A stretch of DNA of 64,000 nt from Juglans regia. Taxonomy: Eukaryota > Streptophyta > Magnoliopsida > Fagales > Juglandaceae. The stretch lies in NCBI RefSeq assembly GCF_001411555.2, contig NC_049903.1, forward strand, positions 12,753,234 to 12,817,233, given 5' to 3'. Numbering within the stretch: the stretch's first letter is position 1; each line of letters begins with the position of its first letter. The notes under the pieces were generated by a model. The model saw only the letters and a list, made by a program, of their open reading frames with translations. It was not told where the DNA came from and did no database searches. Below, piece by piece: positions 33,380 to 45,055 of this stretch. Both the position numbers and the translations under genes were made by a program.

Positions 33380-36300
33380 ATGGCCAACTCGTCGTTTCTG
33401 TTTCAATTTCCACATTTGACGAAGGAGAATTATGAGAATTGGTGCATTCGAATGAAGGCTTTGCTTGGATCTCAAGATGCTTGGGAGATTGTAGAGAAAG
33501 GCTATGAGGAGCCTAGAGATGAAGCTTCGTTGAGTCTTAATCAAAACGAGGCTCTACAAAGGTTACGGAAGAAGGATGAACAAGCTCTCATGCTCATCCA
33601 TCAATATTTGGATGAAACAATGTTCGAGAGAGTGGCCAATGCCACTACTTCCAAGCAAGCATGGGAGATCTTACAAAACTGTTAATAAAGTGAAAAAGGT
33701 GCGGCTCCAAATGCTACGAGGTGAGTTCGAAGTCCTTCGTATGCAAGAATTGTTCAAATGAGGAGATATGGAGAAAAGCTGGAGGATGTCCGGGTGGTTG
33801 AGAAGATTCTTCGCTCATTTCATTCAAAGTTTGATTATATTGTGGTGGCTGTTGAAGAGTCGAAAGACTTGGAGATGATGACGATTGATCAACTCATGGG
33901 ATCTCTCCAAGCCCATGAATAGAGACTCAAGAAGAAGAAGGAAGAACCTATTGAGCAGGTTCTCGCCACAAAGCTCTCTGTAAAAGAGAATGAATGAGTC
34001 ATAATAAAAGTCAATGAGGAAGAGGACAATGAAGAGGAAGAGGATGAGGACGAGGAAGAGGCGGACAAAACAATCAAAATGGCAACCATGAAGAGAGAGG
34101 TCAATCCTCAAGAGGTCATGCAAGAGGAAATTACTCAAGACAGAATGGTCGACAATATGACAAGTCCAAAATCAAATGCTACAATTGTCAGAAGTATGGC
34201 TACTATGCTTCGGAGTGCTGGAGTTCTCCTAGCAAGTTGAAGAGAAGGCGAATCACATTGAAAATGAGGAAGCGGAGCCCACTTTGCTACTAGCCTACAA
34301 AGGAGAAGAAACTAGCAAATCAAATTTGTGGTATATTAATAATGCTTCAAGGAATCATATGTGCGAAGACAAAAACAAGTTCGTGGAGTTTGACGAATCA
34401 GTGAGCTGGAATGTGACTTTTGAAGATTTATCAAAAGTTTCCATCAAAGGGAGAGGTACGATTCTAATTTGGTTAAAAATGGGAGCCATCAATTTATGTC
34501 AAATGTTTATTATGGTCCAAGTATGAAAATCAACATTTTGAGTTTGGGGTAACTCTTGGAAAAAGACTATGAGATTGAAATGAAAAATTGTCGTATTTTT
34601 CTAAGAGATGAGAAGAAGAATTTGATTGCTAAAGTGTCCATGACAAGCAACAAGATGTTTTTGCTTGATATTCAAATTGATGTGGCTAAGTGCCTCAAAG
34701 CTTGTGTGAAAGATACATCTTGGCTTTGGCATTTGAGGCTTGGGCATGTGAATTTTAGTGGATTGAAATTGTTTGCTCAAAAGGAGATGGTGAAAGGTTT
34801 GCCACCTATTGATCAATCCAATCAACTTTGCGAAGGGTGTCTTGTTGGCAAACAATTCCGGAAGAGCTTTCCAAAAGAATCATTTACAAGAGCAAGTGAG
34901 CTGCTCCAACTTGTTCACACCGATGTTTGTGGACCAATCAAGCCTTCTTCATTTGGTAAAAATCGATACTTCCTCCTCTTTATTGATGACTTTAGTAGAA
35001 AAACATGGGTATATTTTTTGAAAGAAAAATTTGAAGTGTTTGGTGCTTTTAAAAAATTCAAAGCACTTGTTGAAAAACAAAGTGACTATGAGATTAAGTC
35101 TTTGAGATCAGATAGAGGGGATGAGTTTACATCTAATGAATTTAATGATTTTTGTGAAGCACATGAGATTCATCGGGCTTTGATGGTTCCGAGATCACCT
35201 CAACAAAACGATGCGGTTGAAAGAAAGAACAGAACGATTCTCAATATGGCTCGAAGCATGTTGAAAACGAAGATGATACCTAAAGAGTTTTGGGCAGAAG
35301 TGGTTGATTGTGTTGTTTACTTATCAAATTGTTGTCCTACAAGAAGTGTAGAGAACTCAATTCTCCAAGAAGCATGGAGTGGAAGAAAGCCAAGTGTTTT
35401 CCATCTGGGAGTTTTCGAAAGTATTGGCTATGTGTATGTGCCTGATCAATAAAGATCCAACCTTGATGATAAAAGCAAGAAGCACATCTTCATCGGCTAT
35501 GATCAAAGGTCCAAAAGCTACAAGCTTTATAATCTAAGCACTACGAAGATGATGGTTAGTAGAGATGTGAAATTTGACAAAGAAGGTTAGTGGGATTGGA
35601 GTAATCAAGAAAATGAAAGATATGATTTCTTTCCCTTCCTTGAAGATGAAGATCAAGGAAATGATGTACAAGAACTCATGACACCTCCTCAATCACCAAC
35701 AATTCCTAGTACTCCTTCATCATCTTCTTATGAAGGAAGTTCTAGTGAAAGGCAATCCCGAATAAGAAGTCTCTAAGATCTTTATGAGGTAACATAAAAT
35801 TTAAGTGATGATCTAACTCTTTTTTATCCCTTTGCCGATTGTGAACCAATAGGTTTTGAAGAAGCGGTACAAGAGAAAAGGTGGGGAATTTCCATAGATG
35901 AGGAGATCAAATCAATCAAGAAGAAAGATACTTGGGAATTGGCGACTTTACCATAGGGATGAAAACCCACTGGTGTGAAATTGATTTTCAAATTAAAGAA
36001 GAATGCAAAGGGAGAAGTAGAAAGATTCAAGGAATGACTAGTGGCCAAGGGATATAGCCAACATCTCAGTATTGATTATGGAGAAGTCTTTGCTCCCGTT
36101 GTACGATTAGAGACGATCTGAATGATTATTTCTCTTGCAACTCAAAAGAAGTGGATGATTTATCATATGGATGTCAAATCAACTTTTTTGAATGGAATCC
36201 TTGAGGAAGAAGTTTATGTAGAGCAACCTATGGGTTATGTGGTCAAAGAGTAAGAAGATAAAGTGCTGAAGTTAAAGAAAGCCTTGTACGGCTTAAAACA

Positions 36301-37370
36301 AGCTCCAAGGGCATGAAATAGTCGAATTGACAAATATTCTCAAGAGAATGGGTTCACCAAGTGCCCGCATGAATATGCTCTCTATGCTAAGGTGCGTGAA
36401 AATAGAGATATTTTGCTTGTTTGCATATATGTTGATGATTTAATTTTTACTAGAAGCAATTCAAGCAAGTTTGGAGAATTCAAGAAAGCTATGATGAGAG
36501 AATTTGAAATGACTGATTTTGGTCTCATGTATTATTATCTTGCCATTGAGATCAAACAAATGAATGACGTAATTTTTATCTCTCAAGAAGGTTTGCAAGG
36601 GAAATTCTGAAAAGATTCAAGATGGAAGATTTTCAATCCTTGAGCACCCCAGTTGAATGTGGAGTGAAATTGTCCAAGCATGAAGACGAAGAGAAGGTAG
36701 ACCCCACAATATTCAAGAGTCTTGTTGGAAGTTTGAGATACTTGACTTGCACAAGACCTGATATACTTTATGGAGTTGGACTTGTTAGCCGATATATGGA
36801 GTCACCAAGCATAATGCATTTTAAAGCGGCTAAGAGGATTCTACGTTATCTAAAAGGTACTATTGATTACGGACTTCTTTATTCATTTATGAATAAATTT
36901 AAGCTTGTAGGGTATAGTGATAGTGATTGGACCAGAGTCTTGGATGACTGGAAGAGCACTACTGGTTTTATGTTTAATTTGGGAAATACAAAATTTACTT
37001 GGAGTTCTAAGAAGCAACCAATTGTGACACTTTCCACATGAGAAGCTGAATATATTGCTGTGACACCTTGTGTTTGTCATGCAATTTGGCTGAGAAGGTT
37101 ATTGAAGGAGCTACTCATGCCACAAGAGGAAGCCACAGAGATTTTTGTTGACAACAAGTAGGCACTTGCAATTGCGAAAAATCTGGTCTTTCATGATAGA
37201 AGCAAGCATATTGGCACAAGATTTCATTTTCTTCAAGAATGCATTGTCAAGAATGAAGTACAAGTCAAGTTTGTGAAGACCCATAATCAAGTTGCAGATG
37301 TTTTTACAAAGCCTCTCAAGTATGATCCTTTTAACAAGTTGCAAATGTTGCTCGGAGTTACCAAGACTTA
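33380..37370 (+). pseudogene. Degenerate Copia gag-pol (Copia 4)
   Basis: The gag opens at the ATG at 33380 ([20 protein letters not shown]) and is open for 101 codons before TAA. The zinc knuckle at about 34172 reads CYNCQKYGYYASEC, with tyrosine in place of the conserved histidine. The protease is damaged (NNASRNHMC where D-x-G-A is expected). Integrase is the best-preserved part, in the 298-codon frame 34556-35452: WHLRLGH, CEGCLVGK, HTDVCGP, RSDRGDEF and AVERKN carry the HHCC and D, D, E positions. RT (YVDDL near 36428) and RNase H (SDSDWTRV) follow after frameshifts and stops. It cannot make active proteins. Confidence 0.92.
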
Positions 37371-37384
37371 AGTTTAAAGGTGGA

Positions 37385-37705
37385 TCTTGAATAATAAACA
37401 TAATTAATTAGTAAATAGAGTTGTCTTTTGGTAGATTCATGAACTAGAGTGAAGGTTCATCTTGAAAGAACTAATTCATGTATTTGGTGATTTATGTATT
37501 TGGGGTATTCATGTACTTGAGTGTTCGTGTACTAGGGAAGTTCATGTATTAGAGTAAATGATAGATGAATCTACAAGCCTATAAATACCCATATATGCAT
37601 TGGCACGAAGCAAGCCACTTGAGAAGTAATTCAATTAGAGAAATTTCAGAAATAGTCTATCTTCTCTTCCCTCTAGAATAAAATATTTGTTTTTCTCCTC
37701 CAACA
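37385..37705 (+). repeat. 3' LTR of Copia 4
   Basis: It begins TCTTGAATAATAAAC (second base changed from the 5' LTR TG) and ends CTCCTCCAACA, 321 bp. Confidence 0.92.
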
Positions 37706-37710
37706 TTAAG

Positions 37711-38397
37711 CTGTAACTTGGAACATCTAATAGGGATGAAATGCTTGAACAAAGAATATAACCTTGCCATTGTATTGCTTAGGAATAGAAATTTGCTAGG
37801 AAATAGACCATAACTTTGTTCGAATTTGTGATATGTGTAGGAACCAAGGGGGAGCTTCTTGACAGTCGCTTCTATGGAGCTACAATGCTCATACCGAGAA
37901 TGTTTGTAAACTCATAATGAAATAAGCAGTGTATAATGTTCGTGTTGAGAATGTTTGCAAACTCTGATCTTGAACTTTTATATAGCTCGGTATTTATCGA
38001 GCTTGCTCGAACTTGGGACGTAACTCATTATGTTTGTATCTGAATGACTGGTGCACTAATGTGGAAAACTAGATCTCCATTTCTCTATAGTGAAACCGTG
38101 GTGGCAAATGAACTTTGTTGCTTAGTTTGCATGCTCAAGAGCTTGAAAAGTTGGCTCCTATGCTCGGCATGTAGATGTGTGCTCAGAGAGGGCTCCTCTC
38201 CAATGTCTATGTAAAAGCTACTAGCTCTGTCGGCAAGCAGTAGAAAATATAGCTCGGAAATGGCTTTGCTTCACTTCTTGATCAGAATATCTTTGATTTG
38301 ACTTGTTAGTTGGGAGGGGGCACTCTGGCCATGGTGGTCGGGTAGCTGAACAACTTTTAGACAGAAAATGCTAGGAGTGTTGTTGTTGAGTTGTATG
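37711..38397. other. Spacer after Copia 4, no gene seen
   Basis: No coding frame is supported. TAGCTCGGTATTTATCGAGC near 37983 echoes the hairpin minisatellite on the other side of Copia 4, so this is probably its continuation interrupted by the retrotransposon. Confidence 0.45.
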
Positions 38398-38922
38398 TGT
38401 TGATGAATAATCTCACATTGTTTGTGGACAAGATCTTGGACATGTTTATAAGGAATGAAAAATCCTCTCTTGTTAAACCGGTTTTATAAGATGAGTTAGG
38501 CCCATGAATTTCTATATGGTATCAAAGCAGGCTAACCTATGACCGATGATGGGCTCCAACGACCTACCCATTATGATGGTACATGAAATACTAGCCCACA
38601 CGTGAGAGGGCGTATTGAGAAGTCTCACACGGTTTAGGAATAAACTCATCATGGTCTTTATAAGGAGTCACCTCAGTCCTCCTATTAGGCTTTTTATGGA
38701 AAGAAATGAGTGTTTCTATATGGTATTAGAACATGCTAACCTATGACTGATAATGAGCTTCTGCAACCGACCCACAATGATAGTACCGGAAATACCAGCC
38801 CACACATGAGGGGGCTTATTAAGAAGTCCCACTTGGCTTAGGAACAAACTCATCCTGATCTTTATAAGGAGTTCCCCCACTCCTCTTATTAAGCCTTTTA
38901 TGGGGAGAAATGAGTGTTTCTA
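38398..38922 (+). mobile_element. TRIM-like miniature LTR element in tandem (three LTR-like units)
   Basis: Three related blocks of 105-120 bp (about 38398-38516, 38613-38719 and 38817-38922) contain TTTATAAGGA near the middle and end with TTTCTA. Two internal stretches of about 95 bp separate them. Each starts with a primer-binding-like TGGTATCAAAGCAGGC or TGGTATTAGAACATGC and contains GCTAACCTATGAC and ACCAGCCCACAC. LTR-internal-LTR-internal-LTR without coding capacity is a known TRIM arrangement. The first block is more diverged at its start. No clean target duplication was found. Confidence 0.7.
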
Positions 38923-39336
38923 TTGTTTGGACAACACCCTTCACACGTAGCTTTTATAGGTTCAAGTTTGGCATGATGCTTAGTCAACACTGTTGACATA
39001 CTGACTGTTGCCGTGGGACATGGTAGAAATGTTGTGCTTGCTTTACTAAAATCCATCAATGTAAGTTTATCTACCAATATATATAAAACTGTTTGAGAAA
39101 AACATGTCTTGAGTTGTGGTTGGGAGTGTAATTGCACATACACATAGGGACTTAATATAATTCTCCATAATTCAATAAAATCAGTGGCCTTGTTGGAATG
39201 TGTGTCCTAACTATTAGTTTTACGAAGCCATGTGCAGGGATGAACCTACTTGGCAAAATACGCTAAGTTATTAGCTTGTAGGGATGAATCGAACTAGCTA
39301 GATGTTAGACTCTTAACGCATATGAAGCTAGATATA
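38923..39336. other. Spacer, nothing recognised
   Basis: No coding frame, structural RNA or repeat could be supported here. Confidence 0.4.
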
Positions 39337-39474
39337 CATTACAAGAAAACTGCTTATTTGTAGTCAGTTATTTTTTGCGAAAATGATTATTTTCTACAAA
39401 AATGAATCTGTTTTCATCACAAATTGTCATTCTTGTCATAAATAATCCCTCACAAATGTTCATTTTTTTTAGTG
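39337..39474. mobile_element. Small CACTA-like MITE, about 138 bp
   Basis: The left end reads CATTACAAGAAAACTGC and the right end, reverse-complemented, CACTAAAAAAAATGAAC, both resembling CACTA termini (CACTACAAGAAA). The interior carries short motifs found in CACTA subtermini (TTTTTGCGAAAAT, TTTTTGTAGAAAA on the opposite strand). TATA flanks both ends, so a clear 3-bp duplication cannot be told apart from AT-rich context. Confidence 0.45.
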
Positions 39475-39990
39475 TATATATATAGGATATATCTTTGGTT
39501 GGAAGTGGAAGTTTGCTCAGGCCAAAAATCTCGAGAACACTTTTATGTTATCTTCATTTTTCCGCCCTACTGTATTTCCCCACCCCATCTTAATTTTTCC
39601 CTCCTATCTTCAGTTTCAGCCTTAGGACCTTTTTTCCATTCTATTGCATTTTTTTGCCCCCTTTTCATTTTTCCATTTTATCTTCATTTTCCACCTCAAG
39701 ACCTTTTTCGGCTCTATAATTTACCTCCAATCACTTATCACAAGTGGCTGATCAAGGAACTAGCTAGTGAGCTATATTTTAGGTTGGTGTATGCTGAATG
39801 AGCATACTTCCGAGCAACTACTGTTACAGTGCGATCATGGGAAGATCTTGGGAATAAGTGTAACTAGAAATTCAGTTTTGTCATAGGTTGAAAATATTCT
39901 ACTATTTTTTGAAAAATCATCCATAAGAGCATAAATCACTGTATACTTTGTGGATAATGTGTGAGGGAAAAAGTTGCCACTTCTTACTGG
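39475..39990. other. Spacer, nothing recognised
   Basis: This is AT- and T-rich sequence. The 109-codon plus-strand frame (39472-39801) is a Phe/Pro-rich translation of T/C tracts and is not supported as a gene. Confidence 0.4.
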
Positions 39991-40340
39991 CACTACAACA
40001 GAAACTACAATTTCCCATGAACGAGTTTTGTGGCAAAAAGCGGACTTTTTGTGAGAAAAATCATATTCCCACAAAATTTTGTTGTGGGAAGCTCGTAGGA
40101 TAAAACTCTTTGGAAAAAGTATTATAGCCCACGAAAGGTTTAAATCGTTACCAATACTTATCTTCTCCCACGACACTTCTTGCGGCAAGAGCCAATGAAG
40201 TTCGTCGCAAAAGCACGTCCATTTTCGTTTAAGCTCGTGGGAATAGGAGCAATTACCGCGAGAGGTGTTGGTGGGTATTAGTATTACCCACTAGAACATT
40301 TGGTGGAAAAAGCTTCTTCCGGCAAAAAAAAAGTATTTGC

Positions 40341-42947
40341 TGCGAGTTGTTTTCGTGGGAAATGCTAAAAGAATTCAGAAAAAAAAAAAAAAAAATTGTG
40401 AAAGCAAAAAATGATCCTAAAAAATTGTCTAACATATGCTAAAAAATTATATACAAACCTTGGAGATTAAAATTGACACCAATACCAATTTCAAAAAAAG
40501 AACTAAAATTAGAAAAACTCCTAATAAAAACCCAATAACAATAAAGAGTTAGTGCTTCGGCATTAATAAGAACAGTCACGTGGGAAAAGAACTATTTCAG
40601 ATTTCTATTTCTAGAACTATTTACCTCAGTTCTTCCATCACGAAAACAACCACAAGTGGAAAACCAAAAATCACAACAAAATCACAAATCAAAATAGAGA
40701 AAGAACTTGATATGAGGAAAATAGAAAACTCACAATGCATGCAGGTTCTTCTTGCTTTTTCAGAATTTTTTTTTAAAAAAAAGCAAGTAAATGATACTGA
40801 GACAAAAATACTCAAAAGAAATAGTCTAATACCATAAAAAAAAAAAAAGAACTTTTGGTACTTTCGCCCTTTCAGGTTTTGGATGATCACTGCCATTTAG
40901 AATGAAGAAATATCAGTACTCTACCAAAACTTGTTTAATAATAGAAAACATTTTATATTCTAAAGATTGAGTACGTAATTTGTCACAATAGAAGAACATA
41001 ATATGAAAGCAAGGATTTCTTGCATGTCTAAATGCAGCCAAACAAACACAACTTTCAAGTTGTATATGATAAATAAAATTAACACTAGCACTTTCCTTCT
41101 ATCAACTTATAAGTTCCTTCGCCTAGCCACATTCCTGTCACAACAGCATCTCCAACCAGTTAAATTCCAATCAAGTCAAGACTTAATACTGACCATGGTT
41201 TCCCAGTGGGTGTCCAAACAGACATTGAAATGTTTCAAATTTCTTAAGCTGAAATTTATATGGTACCACTTGACCCATGTTTCTCTTCAATCTAAAAATT
41301 TCATGACATAATTCTTAAAACCAACAGAAGCAATTAGTTATAAAAAACCAATACTAATATAACCCAATTTTTCTCATATTTAAAAATTATATTGGTTATG
41401 TAATGTGCAGTTTTTTTTCATGTCTTTATTGATAATTTTTAATTTTAGGATGGGACTTTAATTAAAATTTTATACAATCTGGATTGTAGCTTTTATTGGT
41501 CACTTACCCTCTTTGGGTTTACAGAACTTTTTACTAATGAGTTTAGATTATATGGGAGTAATGAAATAATTGAACGTACGGTACTAAAGTTTAGTTATTT
41601 TTGTTTTAGTGTAAATGATGGGAGAATTGTTCTTGATGTTGGGCAGCATTTTATAACTATAGTATGAATTTGTAGTTACTACTTATTTAGAGTTTACAGG
41701 AAATTTAGAATAGGACTATTGGTTGTGTGATGAGCAGAATGATATTTTGTTCATATTAAATGCTGGTGATCATAAGAATGAAATATTTAACGTAAGTTCT
41801 TAAGTGAAGTTTTGTTTTATGCCATTAACTAATTAATTCTTTCACAATGCTTAAAAAGCATCCAATAAATCCCATACATAAAACTTTTTTTCCAAGACAC
41901 AATAGAAAGCTAGCTAACATTTGGCGGATTTCATTCATGCGCGCATGAATTACTTGTCCCTATTTTTAATTTTATTTGATTGCTCAGATAAATTCTTTCT
42001 CATAAAAGACTAAAGGCAGTTTTATGATCTGATAAATTTATTGCATTATCCACAAAAAATAAAAAAACACCCTGGATTATTCCTCTTGTCCTAAAAAAGG
42101 AGCACATAAATTAAGAAAAAAGTTTTGATAAAATAATAGGAAAAAGCAATGAGAATCTTTTTAATTTTTTTTTTTACATTTCTCAAGCATGCTTGTAGAA
42201 ACATCAATTCATTTAGAAATAATTTCTGGGTTCTCCCCGGTAGAGGTTTAAAAAAAGGTTCTAATTAGCTATGCCATCTCTCATCAATTCAAAGTTTTGA
42301 TTTATCATGCATGTTTTACATGCTGATATTGACATCAATATTGACATGGCTTCATCAAAAGAACATCATAGTTCTCTTAATGTCAATCTTTCTATCGTTG
42401 ATTCACAAATAAATTCATCATCAAGCAATGTAATACATTCTGATAATTTTAACAATTCTATGGATTTGCTGGATCCTAAATTAGCAAATACATGTATATA
42501 AAGAACAGACAACTATGGTCAGCGTGTGATTCATCAGGTTTATTAGTTGTAGTTTCTTTTCTATGGTAGTTATTCATAAAGCCTTTTGTTCTTCTGATCG
42601 AAAATTGGGAACATTTTACTCGATAGGCTACTTTTGTTGTTCATGGAGAAACAAGCTTTTAAGCAACCATGTCAACATCTTGTCAAAGTAAGCGATACAA
42701 AGAATTAAATAGTTCTTTTCATTTTGTCTTTGCCATTTGGTAATCTTCCAATAATGTTCTTAGTTAGACCATTTAAACACTTTTAAGAATTTTCCTCTAT
42801 TCTTTGTTGCGTGTTTGTTTTATGCCATGGGTTAGGGGCATCACAGATCCACTCGTTTTAGGCAAATATTACAAATCTTACCAGCTCAGGCGGATTTTCT
42901 GCCATCTATGCCATGTTGTAGATATTGTAGAGTAAAGAGTTTTTATT
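40341..42947. other. Interior of CACTA-like block, no gene supported
   Basis: This is AT-rich sequence. The frame at 42307-42501 (64 codons, Ser/Asn-rich) could belong to the N-terminal part of the Helitron fragment that follows the LINE, but it carries no recognisable motif. Nothing else supportable. Confidence 0.35.
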
Positions 42948-42962
42948 ATGAAATAAACGGTT

Positions 42963-43734
42963 GCAGGTGATTTGGCGGCATCTGGTCCATTATCTTCACA
43001 TGATGAACAAATCCTACGCAACCTGGGTGTGCCTCAGCCAGCAAAATTGTTCCATTGACATCATTTGGTTGCTTGGACGAGACCTCCTACTAGCTGGATG
43101 AAATTAAACTGTGATGGGAGTTGCTGTGGAAATTCGGGGAGCAGCGGAGTTGGGGGAGTGATAAGGGATAATTTTGGCATGGTCCAAGGGGCCTTCTTCA
43201 CTCACTTTGGGTATGGTACTAATAATGAAGCTGAATTAAGAGCCATTCGAGAATGTGTGGTTTTGTGTAAACAGCTTAATATCTTTAATGTGGTCATTGG
43301 GAGTGATTCTAAATTGGTGGTGGACTGGCTCATTCAGGGTCGTTGTTCAATTTGGTACTTGTGAAATTTTTGGGATGATTTACTTAATGAGCTTTACGGG
43401 GTTAATTACATGGTGGGTCATCAATTTCATGAAAGAAACCAAGCGGCGGATTTTCTTGCAAGAGAAGGTGAGGAAGGGAGGTCCATTTGTTATGTAGGTG
43501 ATCATAATTTGCCAAGAGGGGAATTGTTTGGATTGATAAGACGAGACTGCAAAGTTTTCGACCATAGTTATTTAGTTTCCTATTATTGGTTGGTTTATTG
43601 ATTTAGGCTATTTGGTTTATTGGTTGGTTTTGTAATGTTCGTATTCCTCTGCCTTAAGCAAGGGCTTTTAATAAATTGAGGGGATATTTCCCTGTTTAAA
43701 AAAATAAAAAAAAATAAATAAATAAATTCATGAA
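42963..43734 (+). mobile_element. 5'-truncated LINE with 15-bp target duplication
   Basis: The insertion ends in an A-rich tail (TTTAAAAAAATAAAAA followed by AAATAAATAAATAAATT). It is flanked by ATGAAATAAACGGTT (42948-42962) and ATGAAATGAACGGTT (43735-43749), a 15-bp duplication with one mismatch. Only the end of ORF2, the RNase H domain, is present, so reverse transcription stopped early. This is the standard outcome of target-primed LINE insertion. It interrupts the sequence that includes the Helitron fragment. Confidence 0.88.
43035..43601 (+). pseudogene. LINE ORF2 C-terminal RNase H domain, broken
   Basis: The frame after VAWTRPPTSWMKLNCDGSCC has the plant RNase H-like (RVT_3) pattern: CDGS with the first acidic residue, GGVIRDNFG, NNEAELRAIRECV with the glutamate, and VIGSDSKLVVDWL with the next aspartate. 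An in-frame TGA at 43362 interrupts it; the same frame resumes with FWDDLLNEL and then HERNQAADFLAREG. A TGA near 43056 precedes it. This domain type is common at the end of plant LINE ORF2 and in the related 'At1g65750-like' proteins. Confidence 0.85.
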
Positions 43735-43899
43735 ATGAAATGAACGGTTCTTGTTGTACTAATAGAACAATTTCTTTAGTTACAAATGATGTTCCTGACC
43801 AACTTTAACATCTGTTCACTTCCAACACAGCTGACTTTACCAAAAGATCAATAGATCAATATAAGATTGGTGACTTGTCAAACTTGGAAAATCAAAAGA

Positions 43900-44600
43900 T
43901 CAATATAAGATCAAATCTTGGTTTAGATCAATGTGTATTTAATTTCCCTACATTATCATAAGTTGCAGTAATTTGGGTTGAAAATGATGATTTAGATAAG
44001 TTGACAGGAAGAGACACTGTTGTTTCTAGTCATATAGTTCAATATTATTTTAGCTGCTATGATCCACTTCAATATCCATTATTGTTTCCTTTTGGTAATA
44101 CTGGTTGGCACCAATGCATACAAAGGATAAACAAACGAACCACATTAGTAAATAATGAAACAACTCGATTAGTTAATCATCAACAATCAATGTCAGTAGA
44201 CGAATTGCTCAGAAAAGAACAACGAGGTTAGAATAATTTTTCCATATGACATTTTATGCTCAGGTGTTAAATGTACAATTTTGTAATATTTTTTCGTTCA
44301 TTTTTTGTAGTACTAAACAAAAAAAGAAAATATCCAATTGTTTCATACTGTGGATATTATTGTTACAAGTTACAAATCAGAAAATGTCAGATCTATTCTA
44401 TTATCGTTTGGTTGTTTGTTGCAACAATTTGTAATTCATATGTATGTTAAGATTGCAAGATCAAAGTTGGATTATTTCCATTCTAAGCAATAACAGATTT
44501 GATCAGAGATATATCAAGGCATTGTTGATAGCATTTCACTTGGAGAAACACAGAGATATATCAAGGCAAATTCATCAACGACACAACTGAACACAATTAT
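43900..44600 (+). pseudogene. Helitron Rep-helicase fragment (Helitron_like_N region)
   Basis: The 76-codon frame 44001-44231 reads RDTVVSSH, then VQYYFSCYDPLQYPLLFPFG and NTGWH. The block YDPLQYPLLFPxG plus GWH is characteristic of the Helitron replicase-helicase N-terminal domain. Upstream, after one in-frame stop, VAVIWVENDD fits the preceding conserved block. Downstream, YCYKLQI near 44365 and VKIEN/YQG-like remnants to about 44560 continue the domain across frameshifts. The helicase half is missing, and no TC start or CTRR hairpin end was located. It is a dead fragment. Confidence 0.75.
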
Positions 44601-44695
44601 GTGGGAAATACTTGTGTTTGAATTAATTTGTGATAGACTATATATTGGATCTCTATTAACAGTCTTTTGCTAATTTTCTTTCATATTATTTTCAG

Positions 44696-45055
44696 AATCT
44701 CATGCTGGAGAGATTGAATGAGAAAGATTCTGAGGAGGACGTTGATGAAGCAGCGGCTGAAATTTTCAAAGACGTGTTAGGGTTCAAATCTGGATACGCA
44801 TCAGGGATGGGGCACATGGTCATTCCTGAACCTTCGCCTTCAATGAAGAAGAACAAAACTTTTATGCGTCTAGCGGAGGAGAACGAATGGAACAAAAGTG
44901 ATGCAGAAATGTATAAGAGTAAAATAGAACAGATGATGGCTGATATTGTAGATATGAAGAGGAATTTTGATGAGTATGAGAAAGTCATGAACTTTCAGGT
45001 ATCTGAGTTGGAGGGAAATACTGAGTCTCGTAGAGAGACTCAGCAGGACACTTAG
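44696..45055 (+). pseudogene. Plant transposase (Transposase_24 / CACTA tnpA-type) C-terminal fragment
   Basis: A 3' splice-like TATTATTTTCAG precedes this frame. It reads MLERLNEKDSEEDVDEAAAE, then VLGFKSGYASGMGHMVIPEP, and ends in a likely coiled coil (YKSKIEQMMADIVDMKRNFD). The LG-x-x-SGY-x-x-GMG block followed by a heptad-rich tail is what I know from plant tnpA/Transposase_24 proteins carried by CACTA elements. It is acidic at the start, 117 codons long to the TAG at 45053. The upstream coding part is not found, so it is treated as a remnant. It supports the CACTA call for the surrounding block. Confidence 0.65.

Larger units (their letters stand above)
33025..37705 (+). mobile_element. 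Copia LTR retrotransposon 4 (degenerate)
   Basis: This is a 4681-bp element with TTAAG at both borders (33020-33024 and 37706-37710). The primer-binding site TGGTATCAGGGC lies three bases after the 5' LTR, and a purine-rich AAAGGTGGA precedes the 3' LTR. By eye the LTRs differ at roughly 17 of 320 positions, more than in Copia 1 and 3, suggesting the oldest of the well-preserved insertions. It landed beside the hairpin minisatellite. Confidence 0.93.
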
